A stretch of 64,000 bases of DNA from Alcanivorax sp. S71-1-4 (lineage in GTDB: Bacteria; Pseudomonadota; Gammaproteobacteria; Pseudomonadales; Alcanivoracaceae): assembly GCF_009846755.1 (NCBI RefSeq), contig NZ_AQOR01000020.1, positions 1 to 64,000 of the forward strand, given 5' to 3'. Numbering within the stretch: the first letter of the stretch is position 1; the number at the start of each line of letters is the position of its first letter. The notes beneath the pieces were generated by a model. That model saw nothing but the letters and a program-made list of their open reading frames with translations, made no database searches and had not been told where the DNA came from. Positions 7,220 through 14,231 of the stretch are shown piece after piece. The translations under genes and the position numbers were made by a program.

Positions 7220-9376
7220 TCACGCCTCGCGCGTGGCGGCCAGCGCCGCCAGCAGCAGACGCCGGTACAACCGCTCGCGCAGCCCGTCGGTCTGCGCCAA
7301 GCCCATGCGCTCAAGGTGCGGTGCAAAGTGTTGTTCATCGCCTTCCTGCCACAACGCCCGGCGGCCCAGTTCCAGATATTCCTTCTGGCTCGCTTTCTGC
7401 TTCAGCCAGGTCAGCGCGTTCAGCAGGCGCTGCTCGACCTCGTTGAAATCACAGCCCAGCGGGAACTGCGGAAACGCCCGCGCCTTGTCAAAGCGGCCTG
7501 CCCGCTCCGCCAGCCGTTCCGGTGTGTTGTAGCGAAACGCTTCCGGCACCTGATAATCGTGAGCAATCTTGCCCGCCTTGCGCGCCTGTTCCAGCAACGC
7601 CTCCTGGAAACGGCTGTCGGCAATATTCACCATCGCCGCCACCACCTCGGCATCCGTTTTACCGCGCACGTCGGCGATACCGTATTCCGTGACGAAAATA
7701 TCGCGCAGATGACGCGGAATGGTGGTGTGGCCGTAGGACCAGAGGATATTCGAGGCCGCCTCGCCACCGCGCTCGCGCCAGGCCCGCAACAGCAGGATAC
7801 TGCGCGCGCCCGCCAGCTCGTGGGCCTGGCTGACAAAGTTGTACTGCCCGCCGACACCGGACAGCACGCGGCCGTCCTCAAGCTGATCGGACACCGCCGC
7901 GCCCAGCGCGGTGGCCGTGAACGCCGTGTTGATAAAACGCGCGTCGCGCCGTTGCAGGCGCTTGAGCGACTCATCGCCATAAAGCTGGTTGATAAAACTG
8001 ATATGCGTCATGTTGATGGCGGCGGCCTGTTCCGGCGGCAGTTCGCGCAGACGCTGGTAGAACGCCGCCGGGCCGAGGAAGAAGCCGCCGTGCATGAGCG
8101 TGCCGCCACGCAATGGACCGCCGATGCGCGCCCCGATGGCGGCCCGGGTGCCGGTGGCCGACAAGTCATTGGCCAGCGTTTCGCTGCCCAGCAGCAACCG
8201 GCCTGCCTCCAGCCGCGCAGCGTCCGGCATCAGGCCCAGCGATTGCAGCCAGCCCAGCGTGCCGTCATCCAGCGTATCGTCGAGCACGCCCGCCTCACGC
8301 AGCGCATCCAGGCTGTCCAGCGACGCTTCCGGCGACAGCACGCCCTGGTTGATCAACGCCTGCACGCATTCGTCGTCGTACACGCGACGCCGGATCACGC
8401 CGCCGTCCACCAGCGACATCAGGCCGTGCGTGAACATTTCGCTGCACCCGTACAGGCCCTGCTCAAACGGCGCGCAGCCGCCTTCACCTTGAATCAGTTC
8501 GGCAAACTGCTGCAGGCCGAATTCGCCCAGCAGTTCGCGATACAAATCATTGTGGTGCTCGCGCAACAGGGTGTGATGCACCAGCGCGTCACCGAGTGCC
8601 CCGATGCCGATCTGCAACAGCCCGCCATCACGTACCAGGGTGCTGGCGTTGAGCCCCACCAGATGATCCTGCAGGGCCACCGGCATGTTCGGCGTGCTGA
8701 ACAGTCGCGTGTCGGTCCCCGGCGCATCGATCACCAGATCGAACAGCGAGGCGTCCACCTCGGCATCGTTACCCATAAAGGGCAGCTCCGCATGCACCTG
8801 CGCGACAGCGATAATGGTTTCACCGGCATCGCGCCGGGCCATCAGCATCGGCAGCAAGTCCAGCGACACTTCCGGGTTGCAGGCCAGGCTGAGCGTGTCC
8901 GGTGCATCGACGCGCACCGCCACCAGCTGTGCGGCCACATTCACCCCGGCGGCATTCAGATCGCGCGCCACATGGGTGTAGTTGCTGCTGATGTAATGCT
9001 GTTGCGCGGTGTCGCTGCCGAGCAGGCTGCCCGGCTGGAAAAAGAATTCGCACACCCGGATATTGTCCGGCAGCGCATTGCGGCGCACGGCCTTGAGATA
9101 ATCCAGTTCTTCGTAATCCCCGAACACGCGCTCGGCGAACGGATTGAGAAAGCGCGCTTCCAGATCACTGCCGGCGGCCGGCTTGCCCAGCGACAGCGCT
9201 GTATAGATGGTCAATGAGATGGCAGGGTCTGCCGCCGCGCGGCGATACAGCGCATTGACGAACTGATTGGGCTTGCCGAGCCCGAGTGGCATGCCAAGAC
9301 GGATATCACCGCCGGTGCGGTGGATCACTTCTTCCACGGCCTCGTCCACCGACGCGACACGTCTGCCTGACTCCAT
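7220..9376 (-). CDS. Acetyl-CoA hydrolase/transferase family protein
   Basis: A 718-residue protein with ATG at 9376 preceded by AAGGGAG. It has the two-part architecture of class-I-like CoA hydrolase/transferases. The N-terminal part includes LGMPLGLGKPNQFVNAL, and the C-terminal part carries TALGAAVSDQLEDGRV followed by SGVGGQYNFVSQAHELAGARS, the GxGGQxDF-like segment of the active-site region. Relatives hydrolyse acetyl-CoA or move CoA between short acyl groups such as acetate, succinate and butyrate. At about 720 residues it is longer than ordinary acetate CoA-transferases (about 500) because of an insertion in the middle (about residues 330-430). Cytoplasmic. It is a single-gene unit facing selO tail to tail with 15 bp between. 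Substrate not determined. Confidence 0.85.
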   Translation of the reverse strand: MESGRRVASVDEAVEEVIHRTGGDIRLGMPLGLGKPNQFVNALYRRAAADPAISLTIYTALSLGKPAAGSDLEARFLNPFAERVFGDYEELDYLKAVRRNALPDNIRVCEFFFQPGSLLGSDTAQQHYISSNYTHVARDLNAAGVNVAAQLVAVRVDAPDTLSLACNPEVSLDLLPMLMARRDAGETIIAVAQVHAELPFMGNDAEVDASLFDLVIDAPGTDTRLFSTPNMPVALQDHLVGLNASTLVRDGGLLQIGIGALGDALVHHTLLREHHNDLYRELLGEFGLQQFAELIQGEGGCAPFEQGLYGCSEMFTHGLMSLVDGGVIRRRVYDDECVQALINQGVLSPEASLDSLDALREAGVLDDTLDDGTLGWLQSLGLMPDAARLEAGRLLLGSETLANDLSATGTRAAIGARIGGPLRGGTLMHGGFFLGPAAFYQRLRELPPEQAAAINMTHISFINQLYGDESLKRLQRRDARFINTAFTATALGAAVSDQLEDGRVLSGVGGQYNFVSQAHELAGARSILLLRAWRERGGEAASNILWSYGHTTIPRHLRDIFVTEYGIADVRGKTDAEVVAAMVNIADSRFQEALLEQARKAGKIAHDYQVPEAFRYNTPERLAERAGRFDKARAFPQFPLGCDFNEVEQRLLNALTWLKQKASQKEYLELGRRALWQEGDEQHFAPHLERMGLAQTDGLRERLYRRLLLAALAATREA

Positions 9377-9436
9377 GCCTGACTCCCTTGTGGTTGAACT
9401 GGCTTGTTGTTGAACTGAATCCAGCAGGCCGGCGCG

Positions 9437-9769
9437 TCAGTGCGCCGCCATGTTCGAGTACAGATTGATCACCAGCACGCCGGCCATGATCAGGGCAATG
9501 CCCAGCAACGCCGGCCAGTCAGGTATCTGCCGGAATATCACCGCGCTGACCGCAACGATCAGTACGATACCCACGCCCGACCAGATTGCATAGGCGATGC
9601 CGACCGGGATGCTGCGCATCACCAGTGACAGGCAATAAAACGCCACGCCGTAACCGCACACCACCAGCAGGCTTGGCCCGAGCCGCGAAAAGCCGGCCGA
9701 TGCTTTCAGCGCACTGGTGCCAATCACCTCGGCGACAATCGCCAGGCCAAGCAATGCGTAGGCCGTCAT
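9437..9769 (-). CDS. SMR-family multidrug efflux protein (EmrE/QacE type)
   Basis: A 110-residue protein with four transmembrane helices. The membrane Glu expected for proton/cation-coupled antiport is at position 14 (LAIVAEVIGTSALK). YAIWSGVGIVLI carries the Tyr and Trp of the substrate pocket, as in EmrE rather than in guanidine exporters, though the subclass cannot be fixed by eye. The ATG at 9769 is chosen over a GTG at 9772 because AAAGGAG lies 6 bases upstream. It exports lipophilic cations such as quaternary ammonium compounds in exchange for protons in the inner membrane. Upstream is a roughly 150-nt structured leader ending in an intrinsic terminator (9853-9879), hinting at control by termination. 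Confidence 0.88.
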   Translation of the reverse strand: MTAYALLGLAIVAEVIGTSALKASAGFSRLGPSLLVVCGYGVAFYCLSLVMRSIPVGIAYAIWSGVGIVLIVAVSAVIFRQIPDWPALLGIALIMAGVLVINLYSNMAAH

Positions 9770-9852
9770 CACGTACTCCTTTCGCGGGAATCAGAAGCGG
9801 CAAGCATGCCGAAGCGCCGGCCTGACCGGCAATGCAGTGCGGGAAAAAAACA

Positions 9853-9879
9853 CAAAAAAAAGGCCCCTGGTCAGGAGCC
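9853..9879 (-). terminator. Intrinsic terminator upstream of the SMR gene
   Basis: On the minus strand GGCTCCTG and CAGGGGCC form a 7-8 bp stem followed by eight T. It lies between the DUF454 gene (ends at 10084) and the SMR start at 9769. It may end the DUF454 transcript, or act as an attenuator in the SMR leader. Confidence 0.75.
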
Positions 9880-10083
9880 TTCTTAACAAACCATAGAGAC
9901 AAACCATGAAAAGACTGTGTTCTCAATGCCGCATCACCGACCTCGGCCAGGATGCACAGCGGCACCGGAACCGACCCCACAGGCGGGGCCAGAGCGATAT
10001 CAATATAACATGACTTTCCGCTGAAAGGACAGAATGATGTCACGCGACGCTGCGCCACGCGGCCATGCCTCATGACCGCCGGG
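9880..10083 (-). other. Intergenic leader region of the SMR gene, no gene seen
   Basis: About 200 bases between the DUF454 stop and the terminator hold no credible gene. On the minus strand there is a TATATT hexamer near 10005 that could be a -10 box. Two GC-rich inverted repeats follow: GGCCCC/GGGGTC, and GCCGC paired with GCGGC enclosing GCATC/GATGC. I could not match them to a known riboswitch consensus. Confidence 0.35.
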
Positions 10084-10461
10084 TTACCCCCGCAGACCGG
10101 CCGGCGCCTCCGGCCGTGACCAGAGCCAGACCAGTACCACCGCCATCACCGGCGGCACGCCCCATTTCACCCAGAGCGGCGCCGCCGACAGCGCCAGCAA
10201 CAGCACGCTGGCGCTCATCATCAGCAGCGCCAGCCACTTGGCCCGGCGCGGCACCACGCCATGTTCCCGCCAGTCCCGAATCGGCGGGCCGAAGCGCGGG
10301 TGCGCCAGCAGCCAGTCATGCAGCGCCGGCCACCCACGCGCGGCGGCCCAGGCCCCGAGCAGCATGAACACCGTGGTCGGCATGCCGGGCACCACGACGC
10401 CGATCAGCCCCAGGCCCACGAACAGCAGGGCCAGTATCCGCCAGCAGATACGAATCAGCAT
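10084..10461 (-). CDS. DUF454 (YbaN) family inner-membrane protein
   Basis: A 125-residue protein starting at the ATG at 10461 (GGAGA upstream). The YbaN pattern is clear: LGLIGVVVPGMPTTVFMLLG, then AWAAARGWPALHDWLLAHPRFGPPIRDW, then two closing hydrophobic helices (LALLMMSASVLLLALSA and PVMAVVLVWLW). The family is widespread in proteobacteria, usually with three or four membrane segments, and has no established biochemical role. It is a single gene here, with an intrinsic terminator about 200 bp downstream. Confidence 0.85.
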   Translation of the reverse strand: MLIRICWRILALLFVGLGLIGVVVPGMPTTVFMLLGAWAAARGWPALHDWLLAHPRFGPPIRDWREHGVVPRRAKWLALLMMSASVLLLALSAAPLWVKWGVPPVMAVVLVWLWSRPEAPAGLRG

Positions 10462-10542
10462 CAGCGCGCTTCTCCCGGCCACCACCGGGCGGCCTTCCTG
10501 CACGCCAGTGTAACAGCCCCGGCCAATCAGGCGGCAGACAGC

Positions 10543-11364
10543 TCAGCACGCCAGGCGCTGGCGGAAGAACGCCAGAATCTCGTCGCGCGCCGCCCGGGTC
10601 GGTTGCCCGGCTTCGTCGATCAGATGCGCCGTGACCACGCTGTGCGGGCTGGCGACCACCTGCTCGAAAAACGGCGACAGCCCCTCACGCCGCGCCGCAT
10701 CATCCGGCAGCACCCGTGCGATAAAGCGCTCCCCCAATGCCTGCCGGTAGGCCGCGAAGCGTTGCGCACGGCAGAAGCGGTCGCCCTCGAAACGGTAGGC
10801 CATCACGGTCAGGTCTTCCTGCTCCAGCCGTTCACGCACGGCAACCAGCTCTTCCGGCGCGATCTCCAGCCCGGCCGGGTCATCCAGGGGCAGGGTCGGC
10901 TGCGACAACACCGGCGCCAGCACCGCCTGCTCCAGCATCATGCTGAGTGCAAAGTTGCCGGTGAAGCACATGCCGATCGCCCCGACACCCGGCCCGCCGC
11001 ATTCTGCATGCGCCTGCCGGGCCAGCGCCCGCAGCCATTGCGTCACCGGGCTGGAACGGTTCATGGCGAACGCATGGAACTCGGCGCTGACACAGGCACG
11101 CTGAAACACCGCCTTGCCCTCCTCCGCATCCGGCACCGCACCGTCACGGCCGAACAGCGACGGCATGTAGACGGTGAAGCCGGCGTCGCGGACCCAGCGG
11201 CTGAATCGGGCCACCTCCGGGCTGATACCGGGCATTTCCGTCATCACAATGACCGCCGGCCCGGCGCCGGCGACATGGACCACTTTGGTGGTCTCTTCAA
11301 GGGTGATCCGGCGCGGCGTGAAATCGTCCAGTGGATCATCTGGAGAGCGAGAAGCGTGCGGCAT
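10543..11364 (-). CDS. Dienelactone hydrolase-family alpha/beta hydrolase
   Basis: A 273-residue protein from the ATG at 11364, which has a GGGGGAA upstream; an in-frame start at 11412 would add 16 residues. The nucleophile elbow GAIGMCFTGNFALSM puts Cys (about residue 133) where dienelactone hydrolases have it, instead of Ser. The segment PAVIVMTEMPGISPEVARF is the oxyanion-side strand-loop. Dienelactone hydrolases open lactone rings in chloro-aromatic breakdown, but most family members have unknown ester substrates. It is divergently transcribed from the GlxA-type regulator at 11463, with about 100 bp between, so that regulator is a reasonable candidate controller. Confidence 0.82.
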   Translation of the reverse strand: MPHASRSPDDPLDDFTPRRITLEETTKVVHVAGAGPAVIVMTEMPGISPEVARFSRWVRDAGFTVYMPSLFGRDGAVPDAEEGKAVFQRACVSAEFHAFAMNRSSPVTQWLRALARQAHAECGGPGVGAIGMCFTGNFALSMMLEQAVLAPVLSQPTLPLDDPAGLEIAPEELVAVRERLEQEDLTVMAYRFEGDRFCRAQRFAAYRQALGERFIARVLPDDAARREGLSPFFEQVVASPHSVVTAHLIDEAGQPTRAARDEILAFFRQRLAC

Positions 11365-11462
11365 GGCAGTGTGTTCCCCCTGTTGGTCGATGACTGGTAT
11401 TGCAGCCGTCACGGGGCTAACCTGCCAGCGTCCGTTATGACATCTTTCAGGCGTTTTCAGAC

Positions 11463-12455
11463 ATGACCGATTTTACCGTGCTGGTGCTGCCCGGCGCCTA
11501 CGCCAGCAGCGTGGCCGTGACGCTGGACATGCTTCAGGCAGCGGCCACGGTGGCCCCGTTCCTGAGCGCGCCACGACCGCGCTGGCGCATCGCCTCGCCC
11601 CTTCCCGGCCCGGTGCCGCTCAGCAGTGGTCTGCAGCTTGCCGCGCGCGCCCTGCCAGCCCGCGCGGAACGCAGCACCTGGATCATTCCCGGCCTGGGTG
11701 TGGATCAGCCGCAGGCCCTTGAGCAGCGCCTGCAACAGGACGATGCCCGCGCCACGGGCGACGCGCTGCGCCGGCATGTGGCACACGGCGGCAGCGTGGC
11801 TGCATCCTGCTCGGCGGTGTTTCTGCTGCACCACGCCGGCCTGCTCGCGGGCCGGCGCGCCACGACGTCCTGGTGGCTGGCCGGCAGCCTGCGGCAGCAG
11901 GCGCCGGAGTGCGAGGTCGCCGCAGAACAGATGGTGTGCGTGGATGGCCCGCTGTGCACTGCCGGCGCGGCGCTGGCGCAATCGGACATGATGCTGCACC
12001 TGCTGCGCAGCCGCTTTGGCACGGCGCTGGCTGAACGCGTGGCGCGATTGCTGCTGCTCGATGCACGGGAGGCGCAATCGCCGTTCGTGGTGCCCTCGAT
12101 GCTGGCGCAGGGGAATGAACTGATACGGCAGCTTACCCGGCGCATCGACGCGTCGCTGCCGCAGCTCCCGGACGTGGGCACGCTGGCCGCAGAACAGGCC
12201 ATGTCCAGCCGCACGCTGTCGCGGCATGTGCGGGCAGCCACAGGCCAGGGGGTCCTGGCACTGATACAGAGTGTGCGGCTGAACCGCGCGCGCCGGCTGC
12301 TGGAATCCAGCCGCCTGAGCATTGAACAGATTGCCGCCCAGGTGGGTTACGCGGATGCAACCGCATTGCGGCGGCTGATGAGGAAGGCAACGGGGGTGAC
12401 GCCGAGTCGGTTCAGGGGGGGGGGGGGGGGGGAAGGTCGGACGTCTGACGTCTGA
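11463..12455 (+). CDS. GlxA-type AraC regulator (DJ-1/PfpI domain plus HTH), C-terminus in a poly-G tract
   Basis: The N-terminal 190 residues are a DJ-1/PfpI-like domain (FTVLVLPGAYASSVAVTLDM, GGSVAASCSAVFLLHHAGLL with the Cys at the nucleophile elbow). Residues about 215-315 are an AraC-type double HTH (LAAEQAMSSRTLSRHVRAAT, SIEQIAAQVGYADATALRRL). Proteins of this shape sense small metabolites and activate nearby genes; the divergent hydrolase gene is the likely target. The coding end runs through 18 consecutive G (12415-12432), which adds a GGGGG tail and then a short GRTSDV before the stop. Length changes in the tract would only swap the last 5-12 residues, since all three frames stop soon after. 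Confidence 0.85.
   Translation: MTDFTVLVLPGAYASSVAVTLDMLQAAATVAPFLSAPRPRWRIASPLPGPVPLSSGLQLAARALPARAERSTWIIPGLGVDQPQALEQRLQQDDARATGDALRRHVAHGGSVAASCSAVFLLHHAGLLAGRRATTSWWLAGSLRQQAPECEVAAEQMVCVDGPLCTAGAALAQSDMMLHLLRSRFGTALAERVARLLLLDAREAQSPFVVPSMLAQGNELIRQLTRRIDASLPQLPDVGTLAAEQAMSSRTLSRHVRAATGQGVLALIQSVRLNRARRLLESSRLSIEQIAAQVGYADATALRRLMRKATGVTPSRFRGGGGGEGRTSDV
12415..12432. repeat. 18-base poly-G homopolymer
   Basis: Eighteen G in a row at the 3' end of the GlxA-type regulator. Tracts of this length are prone to slippage during replication and also during sequencing, so the exact length should be treated with caution. Confidence 0.85.
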
Positions 12456-12542
12456 CGTCGGACGCTAAAACAGCGCGACGCCGGTATATGTGGCGTCTTT
12501 CAGGCTCCGGCTCTTAAAGCGTCAGACGTCCGACGTCCGACC
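12435..12542. repeat. GACGTC-rich inverted repeat downstream of the poly-G tract
   Basis: The arm 12435-12458 and the reverse complement of 12519-12542 agree at 22 of 24 bases, with about 60 bases between. Each arm is built of overlapping GTCGGACGTC/TGACGTC units. It starts two bases after the G tract and has no coding role that I can see. Confidence 0.7.
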
Positions 12543-12603
12543 TGTCGAGAAAGACGACGCAGGTGACGCCAAACCGCGTCAGGTGGAAAAAAAAGCCCCC
12601 AAC

Positions 12604-12627
12604 AAAAAAAGCCCCGAAAACCGGGGC
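12604..12627 (-). terminator. Intrinsic terminator of the SCP2-domain gene
   Basis: On the minus strand GCCCCGG, TTTT loop, and CGGGGC are followed by a run of seven T, 28 bases past the stop of the gene at 12655. A second short GGGGGC plus T-run lies just beyond. Confidence 0.85.
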
Positions 12628-12654
12628 TTCTCTCCATCTCCACACACCCGCCAA

Positions 12655-13041
12655 TCAGGCAGTGATCGCGTGGATCTGCTTCATCAGATCTTTCTGGGCA
12701 GCCGTCGGCTGGGCGGTTTGCAGCGCCATCAGCTTGCTCATGTCGCCTTCGATACGGATCTGGCCGCTCATGAAACCTTGCATGCCCGCAGACTGGTCGC
12801 CTTCGATGAAGATGCGCTTGGCCAGGTCAGCCGGCAGAATCAGGGTGGTCGGCGCGCCATCGCGGTGGCCCTGCTCGATCATGCCACCCACCAGTGCCAT
12901 CTGCTTTTCACCGTCGCCAGTGTTGACCGTGATGTTGATCACCAGGTCGGCCAGTGCCGCCGGGGCTTCGATGTCGCCGGCCTGCGCACGCAGCTCTTGA
13001 ACCTTGGCAAACCACTCGTCAGACAGAAATTCGCTGCTCAT
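12655..13041 (-). CDS. SCP2 sterol-binding domain protein
   Basis: A 128-residue single-domain protein from the ATG at 13041, which is preceded by AAGGAG. The SCP2 pattern is visible: a strand-rich first half (ADLVINITVNTGDGEKQMALVGG), then TTLILPADLAKRIFIEGD and the helical end GFMSGQIRIEGDMSKLMALQ. In SCP2 proteins this last part lines the lipid tunnel. Such stand-alone bacterial proteins bind fatty acids, acyl-CoA or similar lipids and often sit in lipid-degradation settings. Here it stands alone between the regulator and the broken cnoX gene, with its own terminator. Ligand unknown. Confidence 0.85.
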   Translation of the reverse strand: MSSEFLSDEWFAKVQELRAQAGDIEAPAALADLVINITVNTGDGEKQMALVGGMIEQGHRDGAPTTLILPADLAKRIFIEGDQSAGMQGFMSGQIRIEGDMSKLMALQTAQPTAAQKDLMKQIHAITA

Positions 13042-13191
13042 CTCTCTTCTCCTTGGTGTTTTAGGCCCAATGGGTGACCCATCCGGCATGGCATTCAAAC
13101 GAGCGTTCGAAAGTCTCCGTACCTTATAGAAGGCCAGCGCGGCAGGCAATAGCCGGACAGGCCAGTCGCGCCGCACCGCCGGTCACCCTGT

Positions 13192-14068
13192 TCAGTAGAG
13201 ATAATTGAACATCTTGCGACGGTACTCGCTGGCCAGCGGATCGCCTTTCGGCAGGCAGTCGAACACTTTCAGCAGGGCCGCGCGGGCCACACCCTCGCGG
13301 TAGCCGGGGTGATCGCGCAGCAGCCGCAACAAGGCATCCAGCCCGTCACGAAACTGACCGGCAGCGGCCGCCTGCAAGCTACAACGCGGCCGCCTGCTTT
13401 TCCGGGCTCTCGGGCTGCTCGATCTGACGTGCCAGCTCGCTCAGTGGCACCGGCGCCTCGGCAAATTCTTCCAGCAGTGCAAAACGCGCACGGAAGGGGC
13501 GCAGGGTTTCGACATCCTCCGCGACATCGGCCAGCACCGATTGCGCGTCCTGAACTCGCCCGTCACCCAGCAGGTATTCCACCAGCAGCGCACGCAGGGC
13601 GTGGCGATCCGGTTCCTGCGCCAGCGTCTGCCGCAGCACGGCTTCCGCCTGTTCACCATGGCCCGCCGCGATGGCGCCGCGCACCTGCTCCAGAAAAGCT
13701 TCCTCCTGCGCGGCCTCGTCCTCTTCCGGGTTACCCAGCACCGGCGCCAGCCATTGCCGCAGCGCGGCTTCGGTTTGCAGGCCGCTGAGTTCAGCCACCA
13801 GTTGCCCCTGGTAGACCAGTTTCAGCGTCGGCAGGCTGCGCACGCCGAACTGTCCGGCAATGACCTGCTGCTGGTCCGCATTCACCTTCGCCAGCAACAC
13901 ACGGCCAGCCTGCTCGCGGACGATCTTCTCCAGCACCGGCGCCATTTGCTGGCACGGCTGGCACCAGTCGGCCCAGAAGTCGACGATCACAGGCATGCGC
14001 CGGGACGCTTCCAGCACTTCGGTGAGATTGTGTTCGGTGAGATCGATGATGAACTGTTCAGCTTGCAC
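13192..14068 (-). pseudogene. cnoX: CnoX (YbbN) thioredoxin-TPR chaperedoxin interrupted by a frameshift
   Basis: Bases 14068-13379 encode a thioredoxin domain with the active site WADWCQPCQQM (Cys36, Cys39) and the start of a TPR region, then stop after KQAAAL. The next frame, 13377-13192, continues the family C-terminus (QFRDGLDALLRLL ... GDPLASEYRRKMFNYLY). The whole span is 877 bases, one more than 292 codons. Removing one base at the junction near 13379 (GTTGTAGCTTG) would restore a roughly 291-residue CnoX of normal length. CnoX is a redox-regulated holdase that protects proteins from chlorine stress and passes them to DnaK or GroEL. Either this is a real loss of the last TPR, or a single-base sequencing error. 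Confidence 0.85.
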
Positions 14069-14231
14069 GTCAGGCCCTCGTTGTTCGCACTGGCGCGATT
14101 GTACGTCATTCTCAGCGGCGGGAGCATGACCAGGAAGTCGGACAATTCCGTGCCGGTTTTACGCCTTTTTCACCCATTCCAGGCAGCAGTGGTCTACCAT
14201 CGTGGCATCCTTCCGATGACAGGAGCTGGTT

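Noticed and set aside
7316..9217. 633-codon plus-strand open frame opposite the CoA hydrolase gene
   Set aside because: Shadow of a high-GC gene; composition rich in Arg/Gln/His with no recognisable motif.
9880..10083. Guanidine riboswitch before the SMR gene
   Set aside because: I could not find the ykkC, mini-ykkC or ykkC-III consensus; only generic stems are visible.
10261..11466. 401-codon plus-strand frame across the DUF454 and DLH region
   Set aside because: Antisense shadow of two well-supported minus-strand genes.
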